From contig NZ_NOIG01000001.1 in NCBI RefSeq assembly GCF_002245625.1, positions 124,001-188,000 on the forward strand: DNA of 64,000 nt, given 5' to 3'. The DNA comes from Acidovorax kalamii (lineage in GTDB: Bacteria; Pseudomonadota; Gammaproteobacteria; Burkholderiales; Burkholderiaceae_C). Both the position numbers and the translations under genes were made by a program. This document shows, one piece after another, positions 38,458 through 45,705 of the stretch. Below the pieces are notes generated by a model. The model made no database searches, had not been told where the DNA came from, and worked only from the letters and a program-made list of their open reading frames with translations. How positions within the stretch are numbered: the stretch's first letter is position 1; each line of letters starts with the position of its first letter.

Positions 38458-39033
38458 ATGAGCACCCTCCACCCAGACAGTGAACTGATGGACCTCCTTG
38501 ACCGCATCGCCGCGCAGGACGATTCCGCGCTGAAACGACTGTACGAGCGCACCTCGTCACAGCTTTTTGGCCTGGCCTTGCGCATTGTCCGCAACCGGGA
38601 CGCGGCCGAGGACGTGCTGCAGGAGGCGTTCTTGACCATCTGGCGCAGCGCGGGCAGCTACCGCGCGTCGCTCAGCCCGCCCATGGCCTGGATGGGCCTG
38701 ATCGTGCGCAGCCGGGCGCTGGATGCCCTGCGCAAGCGCAGCTCCGATCGGGCCGATCTGATGAACGAGCTGGACGATGACATGGCGCAGACGCTGGAAG
38801 GCGACTCGCCCAACCCCATGGACGCCGCCGACGCCAGCGAGCAGGCCTTTGCCCTGCACCACTGCCTGGGCAAGCTGGAGAGCAAACAGCGCGAAGTGGT
38901 GAGCCTGGCCTACCTGCGCGACCAGAGCCACGGCGAGCTGGCCGAGCAGCTCAAGCTGCCGCTGGGCACCGTCAAGACCTGGATTCGCCGGGGGCTGGAG
39001 CAACTGCGTGCCTGCATGGCGCGCTATGCCTGA
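38458..39033 (+). CDS. ECF-type RNA polymerase sigma factor
   Basis: A 191-residue group IV sigma-70. Region 2 is at about 20-90 (LFGLALRIVRNRDAAEDVLQEAF, TIWRSAGSYR) and region 4 at about 130-188 (LESKQREVVSLAYLRDQSHGEL, LGTVKTWIRRGLEQLR). A spacer rich in acidic residues lies between them. The anti-sigma gene follows at once. It directs transcription of a small set of genes, most likely those preceded by ATCC-N16-CGTAT here: the divergent cytochrome c, itself, and the DUF3034-haemoglobin-cupredoxin operon. A close paralogue is encoded at 63285. Confidence 0.95.
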   Translation: MSTLHPDSELMDLLDRIAAQDDSALKRLYERTSSQLFGLALRIVRNRDAAEDVLQEAFLTIWRSAGSYRASLSPPMAWMGLIVRSRALDALRKRSSDRADLMNELDDDMAQTLEGDSPNPMDAADASEQAFALHHCLGKLESKQREVVSLAYLRDQSHGELAEQLKLPLGTVKTWIRRGLEQLRACMARYA

Positions 39034-39043
39034 GGTCGTCGCC

Positions 39044-39847
39044 ATGAACATCACCCAACACCCCGACCTGCTCGACCGCCTGGCCGCCAGCTACGCGCTG
39101 GGCACGCTGCGCGGTGGCGCCCGCCGCCGCTTCGAGACCCTGGCCCGCGAGCACGCCACCGTGCGCGCTGCGGCCCTGGTGTGGCAGACCCGCTGGTCGG
39201 GCCTGACCGAGCTGCAACCGCAGGTGGCGCCGTCGCCCGCTGTGTGGACGCGCATCGACAACCTGGTGCGAGCCGGCCAGCTGGAGCAGGCCATGTTGGC
39301 CGCCCGGCAGGCCGCCCCCGCACACACACCCGCGCCAGCCCCCGGCGGCTGGTGGCGCAACCTGCTGTTGTGGCGCGGTGCCGCCGCTGCCGGAGCCATC
39401 GCCACCCTGGCGGCGGTGGTGGTGGGTGTGCAGGTCAACGGCGGCCTGCGCGCCACCACGGGCGCGCAGATTGCCGCCCTGCAGCAGCAACTGCAGGCCA
39501 CGCCCCAGATCCAGTACGTGGCCGTGCTGGCCGACGACAAGGCCGCTGCCTCGATGCTCGTCACCTTCGATCCCAAAAAAAACCAGCTGGTGCTGCAGCG
39601 CGTGGGGGGCTTCCAGGAGGGAGCGGACAAATCCCTGCAGCTGTGGGCGCTGCCGCCTGCGGGGGGGCCGCGTTCGCTGGGGGTGCTGGGGCAGGACAAA
39701 CTGCTGACGCTGGTGGCGGGCGAGGCCGATGTGCGCCAGGTGCCTGCGCTCGCCATCAGCCTGGAGCCCAAGGGGGGCGTGCCCAGCGAGACAGGGCCCA
39801 CCGGGCCGGTGCTGTTCAAGGGCGAGCTGATCCAGCGGATGCTGTGA
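39044..39847 (+). CDS. Anti-sigma factor, RskA-like C-terminal domain
   Basis: A 267-residue membrane regulator. The N-terminal cytoplasmic part (1-90, DLLDRLAASYALGTLRGGARRR) should bind the adjacent sigma factor; it lacks the His/Cys zinc site of ZAS-type anti-sigmas. One transmembrane helix lies at about 108-131, followed by a periplasmic RskA-like domain with QYVAVLADDKAAASMLVTF and KSLQLWALP. The ATG at 39044 follows a GAGGT ribosome site; an ATG at 39026 overlapping the sigma stop is an alternative. The signal that releases the sigma factor is unknown. Confidence 0.88.
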   Translation: MNITQHPDLLDRLAASYALGTLRGGARRRFETLAREHATVRAAALVWQTRWSGLTELQPQVAPSPAVWTRIDNLVRAGQLEQAMLAARQAAPAHTPAPAPGGWWRNLLLWRGAAAAGAIATLAAVVVGVQVNGGLRATTGAQIAALQQQLQATPQIQYVAVLADDKAAASMLVTFDPKKNQLVLQRVGGFQEGADKSLQLWALPPAGGPRSLGVLGQDKLLTLVAGEADVRQVPALAISLEPKGGVPSETGPTGPVLFKGELIQRML

Positions 39848-39897
39848 GGGCCTGAGCCGCAGGTTGCAGCGGCTTTTCAACAATTTTTCGGGGTCCG

Positions 39898-39925
39898 TGA
39901 ATCCGCTTTGGTCTCGGGGGCGTAT
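39898..39925 (+). promoter_or_regulatory. Predicted ECF promoter of the DUF3034 operon
   Basis: TGAATCC, 16 nt, then CGTAT, 47 nt upstream of the DUF3034 start codon and in the gap after the anti-sigma gene. It matches the cytochrome c promoter site in all seven bases of the -35 block and all five of the -10 block. Confidence 0.7.
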
Positions 39926-39972
39926 GTAGAAGGCAACATCTTCTTACAACCGTCCATTCATTGGAGACTGCG

Positions 39973-40911
39973 ATGAAACACAGGCCCCCACCCATCCTTC
40001 TTGCTGTGGCCGCGCTGGCCCTTGCCAGCGGCCCGGCCCGGGCCGATACCGGCAAGCTGCTGCTCACCGGCGGCGTCAGCACCATCGCCGGATCGGCGGG
40101 TGGCGGGCTCACCCCCTGGGCTGTCATTGGAAGCAACGCCACCGAAGGCGAGATGGGTGTGAGCGCCCATGCCACCCGCGCCGCCACGCAGGACTATGGC
40201 CTGACCGGCTATGGCGTGGCCCTGGGCCTGCACGACCGCGTGGAGCTGTCGCTGGCGCGGCAGGACTTTGATGCCTCGCCCGCCATCGCCCTCAACGGCA
40301 TTGCACCGTTTGGTGTCACGCCGGGCCAGCACATCAAGATGGATGTGCTGGGCATCAAGCTCAGGGTGGCGGGTGACGCCGTGCTCGACAGCGACAGCTG
40401 GATGCCGCAGATTGCGGTGGGGCTGGAGCACAAGCGGGTGCGCCCGGGCTCGATCGGGTCGGTGCTGGACTTTCTGGGCACCAAAACCAGCGGCACCGAT
40501 GTGTATGTGAGTGCGACCAAACTGCTGCTGGCGCAGAGCGTGCTCGTCAACGGCACGCTGCGCTACACCAACGCCAACCAGAACGGCCTGCTGGGTTTTG
40601 GCTCGGCGGCCCCCGGCAAGAACAGCCGCAGCCTGCAACCCGAGTTCTCGGTGGCGTACCTGGTCAGCAAGAACCTCGCGGTGGGCGCCGAGTACCGCTT
40701 CAAGCCCAACAACCTGCAGGCGCTGGGCGCCGCTGCAGGCCTGGGCGCTGCGCTGCGCGAGGACGACTGGAAGGACATCTTCGTGGCCTGGGCGCCCAGC
40801 AAGAACCTGTCGCTCACGCTGGCTTATGTGGACCTGGGCCGCATCGTGCCCGGCATCACCAACAACCGCCGCCAGACCGGGTACTACCTGTCGGCCCAAG
40901 TCGCATTCTGA
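39973..40911 (+). CDS. DUF3034 family outer-membrane-like protein
   Basis: A 312-residue exported protein with a signal peptide (1-25, ending ARA-D). The mature part alternates short amphipathic strands with glycine turns and ends in YYLSAQVAF, a C-terminal Phe as in outer-membrane beta-barrels. GGLTPWAVIGSN, GVALGLHDRVELSLARQ and VGAEYRFKPNNL are the parts I associate with DUF3034. Function is unknown. A GGAGA ribosome site supports the ATG at 39973. It is the first gene after the predicted ECF promoter and is followed after 14 bp by an exported truncated haemoglobin. Confidence 0.83.
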   Translation: MKHRPPPILLAVAALALASGPARADTGKLLLTGGVSTIAGSAGGGLTPWAVIGSNATEGEMGVSAHATRAATQDYGLTGYGVALGLHDRVELSLARQDFDASPAIALNGIAPFGVTPGQHIKMDVLGIKLRVAGDAVLDSDSWMPQIAVGLEHKRVRPGSIGSVLDFLGTKTSGTDVYVSATKLLLAQSVLVNGTLRYTNANQNGLLGFGSAAPGKNSRSLQPEFSVAYLVSKNLAVGAEYRFKPNNLQALGAAAGLGAALREDDWKDIFVAWAPSKNLSLTLAYVDLGRIVPGITNNRRQTGYYLSAQVAF

Positions 40912-40925
40912 GCGAGGAGATTGTC

Positions 40926-41396
40926 ATGACGCACCACCGTACCCTCATCGCCCTTGCCATCGCCACTGCCATTGCTATGGGGGGCTTGCTGGCCCCGCCC
41001 GCGTTTGCCCAGGGCACCGCCGCCATGGCCACGGCCCCTGCAGGCCTGTACCAGGCGCTGGGCGAGAAACCCGGCATCACCCGCCTGATGGACGACTTTG
41101 TGAACCGTGTGGTCAAAGACCCACGCATTGGCGGCCACTTCAAGGATGTCAAACCCGCTGCCCTCAAGGAGAGCCTGACCGACCAGATCTGCCAGCTCAG
41201 TGGCGGCCCTTGCAAATATGAAGGCGCTGACATGAAATCAGCCCATGCCGACATGGACATCAACAAGGGCCACTTCAACGCCCTGGTCGAGGTGCTGCAA
41301 AGCGCCATGGATGCCCAGGGCATACCCTTCGCCCAGCAAAACCGCTTGCTGGCCCTGCTGGCGCCCATGCACCGGGACGTGATCACCATTCGTTGA
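40926..41396 (+). CDS. Exported group 1 truncated haemoglobin
   Basis: A 156-residue protein with a signal peptide (1-28, ending AFA-Q) followed by a 2-on-2 globin (about 40-156). The proximal haem ligand is H107 in MKSAHADMDI, and LYQALGEKPGITRLMDDFVNRVV starts helices A-B in short segments. The B10 position, a tyrosine in well-studied group 1 globins, is V59 here. A signal peptide puts it in the periplasm, unlike most truncated haemoglobins. It may bind O2, NO or haem, or carry out redox chemistry with the neighbouring cytochrome and cupredoxin. It is 6 bp from the next gene. Confidence 0.88.
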   Translation: MTHHRTLIALAIATAIAMGGLLAPPAFAQGTAAMATAPAGLYQALGEKPGITRLMDDFVNRVVKDPRIGGHFKDVKPAALKESLTDQICQLSGGPCKYEGADMKSAHADMDINKGHFNALVEVLQSAMDAQGIPFAQQNRLLALLAPMHRDVITIR

Positions 41397-41402
41397 ACCA
41401 CC

Positions 41403-42158
41403 ATGAGAAATACTCTTGTTTTGATAGCTATCAGCGCTTTGTGGACAGGCGCTAGCGCCGGAAATGTCCAGATCCAGGTGCTGGACCGCGAAGGCAAGCC
41501 CGTGCCCGACGCCGTGGTGGTGATCTACCCCGGCAACGCGACGGGTACGCCGCCCAGCCTGCTGCAGGCCAGCCCCACCATCGAGCAGGAAAAAATGCGC
41601 TTTGTGCCTGCGGTGACGGTGGTGTCTGCAGGCACCACGGTGCGCTTTACCAACCAGGACCGGTGGGACCACCATGTGCGCGGCAATCCCACCGGCGTGG
41701 CCCCGGCCGCCGCGCCCGGTGCAGCAGCCAGCACCAATTTCGAGTTGCGCCTGGCGGGCAAGACCGATGGCAAGCCCGCCAATTTTGCCGATGTGAAGCT
41801 CGACGCGTCCGGTGTGGTGCTGCTGGGCTGCCACCTGCACGGCTCCATGCGCGGCCATGTGTTTGTGACGGACTCGGCCTGGTCGCTCAAGACCGACAAC
41901 GACGGGATTGCGCGCTTCCCCTCCGTGCCCGACGGCGCCGCCCAGGTGCGTGTGTGGCACGCCGAACAACTGGTGGACCTGCCGCGCAAGGCCTTGAACG
42001 TGGTGCCCGGCCCGGTGCTCGACACCGTGCAGCTCAGCGTGGTGCCCCGCGTGCGCCGCGCCCCACCGGCCACCCCCGGCAACACCCCTGGTGGGCCCAT
42101 GGGGGCCTACAGCCAGGCGCCAACACAAGGTGCCCACGCCCACCATCGCGGCAGCTGA
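41403..42158 (+). CDS. Exported cupredoxin-domain protein ('methylamine utilization'-like)
   Basis: A 251-residue exported protein. The signal peptide (about 1-19) is encoded largely by a dispersed repeat. The body has a carboxypeptidase-regulatory-like beta fold (VQIQVLDREGKPVPDAVVVIYPG) merged with a plastocyanin-like domain: FTNQDRWDHH (H90/H91) and LLGCHLHGSMRGH (C143, H146, M149) supply a type 1 copper ligand set. The C-terminus is Pro/Gly-rich and ends with a His cluster. It probably carries electrons or copper in the periplasm with the globin and cytochromes of this locus. The stop codon lies inside a large inverted repeat. Confidence 0.82.
   Translation: MRNTLVLIAISALWTGASAGNVQIQVLDREGKPVPDAVVVIYPGNATGTPPSLLQASPTIEQEKMRFVPAVTVVSAGTTVRFTNQDRWDHHVRGNPTGVAPAAAPGAAASTNFELRLAGKTDGKPANFADVKLDASGVVLLGCHLHGSMRGHVFVTDSAWSLKTDNDGIARFPSVPDGAAQVRVWHAEQLVDLPRKALNVVPGPVLDTVQLSVVPRVRRAPPATPGNTPGGPMGAYSQAPTQGAHAHHRGS
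41418..41463 (+). repeat. Dispersed repeat copy 6 encoding a signal peptide
   Basis: TTTTGATAGCTATCA then GCGCTTTGTGGACAGGCGC and TAGCGCC. A 26-nt part matches copy 1 (minus strand) at 22 positions. It encodes LIAISALWTGASAG, the hydrophobic core and cleavage region of the cupredoxin signal peptide. Confidence 0.75.
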
Positions 42159-42199
42159 CCCACCACCACGGCGGGTGGTTCACCGGGTGGTGGGTCAGC
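42154..42199. terminator. 14-bp perfect inverted repeat between convergent genes
   Basis: GCTGACCCACCACC and its exact complement are separated by 18 nt, which contain a smaller GGTG-GTT-CACC hairpin. The left arm includes the stop codon of the cupredoxin gene. Position between convergent genes suggests a bidirectional terminator, though no T-run follows on either strand. Confidence 0.65.
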
Positions 42200-42236
42200 G
42201 GGCTGCTGTCTCGTCCGGGGTTTGCCCGCCTGGGGT

Positions 42237-43235
42237 TCAGCCCGGCAGTTTGAGCCCGCCCGGGCCTGACGGCACGGTGTTGGCGCTGCTCTTGGTGCCC
42301 TGGGCCGGGGGCTGGGTTGGGGCACTGCCCACCTCCTGCTTCACGCTGCCCACCGGGGCATTCAGGTACAGGTACAGCGCCTGTGCATCCACATCGCTGA
42401 GCTGGCCCAGTGACTCGAAGGGCATCACCTGGATGGGCGTGCCATCGGGCCGCTTGCCGGTGCGTAGCATGGCGACAAAGCTCGCGGCGTTGGGATAGCG
42501 CGCCAGGGCGCTGTCAGCGCTGTGGGAGCCCGGGCGGATGTCGGAGGCCGCAGGCCAGTCGGGCGGGCCACCGGGGATCTTGCCACCCGACAGGTCTGCA
42601 CCATGGCAGCCGATGCACATGTTGGCCACATACTGGCCGTTGGCCAGCGTCACGCCCGCAGGCACGGGGCGCGAGGGCGCGAGCTGGTGGTCGATGCGCG
42701 CGGCCGCGTCGGGGATCACGCCCAGGCCATACAGCACCCAGGCGGGGCGGGGCAGATCGACCACGGCCTGCTGCGTGCTCTCCTGGGGCGGCAGCTGGCG
42801 GATGTACGACACCAGTGCGTTCAGGTCTTCATTGGTGAGGCGGTTGTAGTCTTCGCTGGGCATCACCATCACGGGGCGGCCATTGGGCTTGACGCCATGG
42901 CGGATCACGCTGTTCCAGTCTTCGGGCTGGTAGCGGCCCACCACGCCCGCAGACGTGATGTTGGGCCCGGCGATGCGCGTGCCCTTGCCATCGTTCACAA
43001 ACTCGCGGCCCGTGCCCTGGGCTCCATGGCAGTCGGTGCAGCCGCGCGAGGCATACAGGTAGCGGCCACGCTCGATGGTCTGCGCATCGGTGGTGTAGGC
43101 CACGGGGCGCGGCTTGATGTCGATGTAGCGGTTGCGCCGCTGTTCGGCCAGGTACAGGCCGCTGGCGGCGGTGGCGGCCACGATCATGCCCAGCAGCATG
43201 GCGCCGCCTGCAGTCCATTTGATCCAGCGTTTCAT
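42237..43235 (-). CDS. Membrane-anchored dihaem cytochrome c
   Basis: A 332-residue protein with an N-terminal membrane anchor (about 8-30) and two class I cytochrome c domains. Haem sites are C66-T-D-C69-H70 and C207-I-G-C210-H211; methionine ligands are probably in VMVMPSEDY and IQVMPFES. The C-terminal 35 residues are Pro/Ser/Gly-rich. Such dihaem proteins link quinol or dehydrogenases to terminal oxidases. The long upstream frame was trimmed to the ATG at 43235, which opens into the anchor. No ATCC-N16-CGTAT motif precedes it, so membership in the neighbouring ECF regulon is not supported. Confidence 0.92.
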   Translation of the reverse strand: MKRWIKWTAGGAMLLGMIVAATAASGLYLAEQRRNRYIDIKPRPVAYTTDAQTIERGRYLYASRGCTDCHGAQGTGREFVNDGKGTRIAGPNITSAGVVGRYQPEDWNSVIRHGVKPNGRPVMVMPSEDYNRLTNEDLNALVSYIRQLPPQESTQQAVVDLPRPAWVLYGLGVIPDAAARIDHQLAPSRPVPAGVTLANGQYVANMCIGCHGADLSGGKIPGGPPDWPAASDIRPGSHSADSALARYPNAASFVAMLRTGKRPDGTPIQVMPFESLGQLSDVDAQALYLYLNAPVGSVKQEVGSAPTQPPAQGTKSSANTVPSGPGGLKLPG

Positions 43236-43407
43236 GGTGGTATCCCTCTTCTTCGATTCGACGACCCAATTGCCGTGTTCAGGCGGCGGATTCTGAATTC
43301 GAAGAAGTGGTTTGGCGCACCCCCAGGCCGCAGGGCGTGGCGGGGCCGGTGACATTTGTCACAAACAGCCCGCCGGTGTGAGCAGATGTTGCCCGCCCAC
43401 ACCCCTC

Positions 43408-44484
43408 TCAGCGCTCGATGGTCTTGTTCCAGCGCGTGTTCCAGGCGGGGCGGTTGGCGTTCACGCTGTCCCAGTCCAGGGTCACGGCGTTTTTCATCCA
43501 TTGGGTGATCTTGGCCACCTGCTCGGCGCCTTCGCCCACGGCGGGCGCCTTGGGGTTGGTGGGGATCTGCGCGCCAAACTGCAGCACGTTGGCCTGGGCC
43601 AGCGGGCTCAGCAGGAACTCGGCGAGCTTTTGTGCCAGCTCGGGTTCGCTGTTCTTGGCGATCACGCACTGGCCTGTCATCAGCACCACCGAGCCCTCCT
43701 TGGGCTGTGCGTATTCCACCGGGATGCCCTTGGATTTGAGCGCCGCCACGGCTGTGGGCGTGAGCGGGAACAGTGCGGCCTCGCCGGTCTGCACCATCTC
43801 GGAAATCTTGGCAGAGCTCGGGATGTACTCCAGCACATTGGGGCCAATCGTCTTGGCCCAGTTGGCAAAGCCCGGCTCCACGTTCTTGTCGTTGCCACCC
43901 TGGATGCGGTTGAACATCAAGAAGCCGTGCAGACCGAACGACGACGAAGGCATGGACTGGAACACCACCTTGCCCTTGTACTTGGGGTCGGCAAAGTCCA
44001 TCCACGAGGTGGGCGCGGCCCAGCCCTTTTCCGCAAACATCTTGGTGTTGTAGGCAATGCCGGTCATGCCCAGGCTCACGCCGCTGGCCAGGTCGTCCTT
44101 GAAACGGGCTGCGGGGTAGATGTCGTTCAGGTGTGGGTTGGGCTTTTGCTTTTCGCACAGGCCCATGCCCATGGCGCGCACCATGATGCCGTCGTCGAGG
44201 AACATCACATGCATCTGCGGCTTGTCCTTGTTGGCCTGGGCCTTGGCCAGGATGTCTGACGAGGTGCCGGGCACCACCACCACGCGCGCGCCGTGCAGCT
44301 TTTCAAACGCCGGGAACACGTACTGCGTATACGCCTTCTCCATGGTGCCGCCGTTCATGCCGATGTACAGCGTCTTGGTTTGTGCCACGGCGCTGCCGCT
44401 GGCGGCCAGGGCCGTGGCAGCAGCCGCTGCGGCCAGCAGGCCACGGCGCAGGGAAACAACGTTCGAGCAGAAAGCGAAGTTCAT
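43408..44484 (-). CDS. Polyamine-type ABC transporter substrate-binding protein (PotD/PotF-like)
   Basis: A 358-residue periplasmic binding protein with a signal peptide (about 1-35, RRGLLAAAAAATALAASG, ending AVA-Q). Mature features fit the spermidine/putrescine or Fe-type receptor fold: LYIGMNGGTMEKAYTQYV, VVVPGTSSDILAK, GVSLGMTGIAYNT, SWMDFADPKYKGKVVF and FLLSPLAQANVLQFGAQIP in segments. It is the last gene of a seven-gene operon that also encodes the permeases, ATPase and a three-part oxidoreductase, so it presumably delivers that enzyme's substrate. Confidence 0.92.
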   Translation of the reverse strand: MNFAFCSNVVSLRRGLLAAAAAATALAASGSAVAQTKTLYIGMNGGTMEKAYTQYVFPAFEKLHGARVVVVPGTSSDILAKAQANKDKPQMHVMFLDDGIMVRAMGMGLCEKQKPNPHLNDIYPAARFKDDLASGVSLGMTGIAYNTKMFAEKGWAAPTSWMDFADPKYKGKVVFQSMPSSSFGLHGFLMFNRIQGGNDKNVEPGFANWAKTIGPNVLEYIPSSAKISEMVQTGEAALFPLTPTAVAALKSKGIPVEYAQPKEGSVVLMTGQCVIAKNSEPELAQKLAEFLLSPLAQANVLQFGAQIPTNPKAPAVGEGAEQVAKITQWMKNAVTLDWDSVNANRPAWNTRWNKTIER

Positions 44485-44532
44485 GGTGATTGCCTTTCAG
44501 GTGGGTCAGGGGGAAATACAAGATCGGCTGGC

Positions 44533-45705
44533 TCAGTGGGCCTGCACTGGGGTTGTCGGGGTGTTGTGAGCGGCGGGCACAGGTGGTTCGTCGAAACGTG
44601 CGAGAGAAAACGCGTCGATGGGTGTGCTGGTCTGCCCGTCACGCGCCAGTTCGGCCAGCACCTCGCCCACGGCAGGGCCAATCTGAAAGCCCGCGCCCGC
44701 GAAGCCAAAGCCGTGGATCAGGCCCGGTGTGGTGCGGCTTTGGCACAGCACGGGCTGGCGGTCGGGCAGGTAGCCCTCGGTGCCGCTCCAGGTGCGGATG
44801 AAATGCGCGTGCTTGAGCGCGGGCAGCAGTTCGATGGCCTGCTGCGTGAGCGATGCAATCGCGCCGCGCTCGGAGCGCGCGCGGTCAGCATCCAGCCAGA
44901 AGCCCGAGCCGCCGCCCAGCACCAGGTTGCCGCGCGCCACCTGGCGGCAATAGATGCCACCGCCTTCGACGCCCAGGCTCCATTGCATGAAGTAGGGCAG
45001 AGGCTCGGTGACCATCATGGCCGGGTGGCCCGAGCGCAGCGGCACGGCCTCGCCGAATTGCGCAGCCAGGGCACCGGCCCAGGCGCCTGCGCAGTTGAGC
45101 ACCACGGGCGCCTGCACCTGCAGCGCGGTGCCCGATTGCAGCGTGAACTGCTGGCCACTGTGTTCGATGCGCGTGAGGGGTGAGCGCTCAAAGATTTGTG
45201 CGCCCGCGCGTTGGGCGGCCAGCGCGAAGGCGGGCGACACCAGGCGCGGGTTGGCTTGCCCGTCGTCGGCGCAAAGCGAACCGCCCACGGCCTTGCCACC
45301 CAGCCACGGGCACTGCCCACGCAGGCGCTCGCCAGAGATCAGCGCGATCCCCAGGTCAAAGTCGCGGCTCAGGTCGGCGTAGTGCTCCAGCGATGCCAAG
45401 TCCGCCTCGCTGCGCGCGATCTTGAAATGTCCGGTGCGCTGGTATTCGCCGTCGGTGCCAATCAGCTCGGGCAGCCGCGCCCAGATCTGGTGGGCACGCT
45501 GCGCCAGCGGCAGCTGGCTCAACGGGCGGCCCTGGCGGCGCACACCGCCGTAGTTCACGCCGCTGGAGCGCGAGCCACACAGATCGCGCTCCAGCAGCAC
45601 CACGTCCACGCCCTTGCGGCGCAACGCCAGCGCGGCCGATGCGCCCACGATGCCGCCGCCCACGATGGCGACGTCGGTTTTGACAATGCGGGTGGTGCTG
45701 CTCAT
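44533..45705 (-). CDS. FAD-dependent amino-acid/opine dehydrogenase, catalytic subunit
   Basis: A 390-residue flavoprotein of the DAO family. Rossmann motif VAIVGGGIVGASAALALRRKG, then SGVNYGGVRRQGR near the flavin, VLNCAGAWAGALA, and the C-terminal GFGFAGAGFQIGPAVGEVLAEL. In opine oxidases (OoxB) and D-hydroxyproline dehydrogenase (LhpB-type) such a subunit pairs with an FAD/2Fe-2S subunit and a small ferredoxin-like protein; both are encoded just upstream here. Its start overlaps the previous stop by 4 nt. The exact substrate is unknown; a secondary amine or conjugated amino acid is likely. Confidence 0.85.
   Translation of the reverse strand: MSSTTRIVKTDVAIVGGGIVGASAALALRRKGVDVVLLERDLCGSRSSGVNYGGVRRQGRPLSQLPLAQRAHQIWARLPELIGTDGEYQRTGHFKIARSEADLASLEHYADLSRDFDLGIALISGERLRGQCPWLGGKAVGGSLCADDGQANPRLVSPAFALAAQRAGAQIFERSPLTRIEHSGQQFTLQSGTALQVQAPVVLNCAGAWAGALAAQFGEAVPLRSGHPAMMVTEPLPYFMQWSLGVEGGGIYCRQVARGNLVLGGGSGFWLDADRARSERGAIASLTQQAIELLPALKHAHFIRTWSGTEGYLPDRQPVLCQSRTTPGLIHGFGFAGAGFQIGPAVGEVLAELARDGQTSTPIDAFSLARFDEPPVPAAHNTPTTPVQAH

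Noticed and set aside
38217-43408. ATCC-N16-CGTAT before the dihaem cytochrome c gene
   Set aside because: Checked on the minus strand upstream of 43235; no match, so I left this gene out of the predicted regulon.
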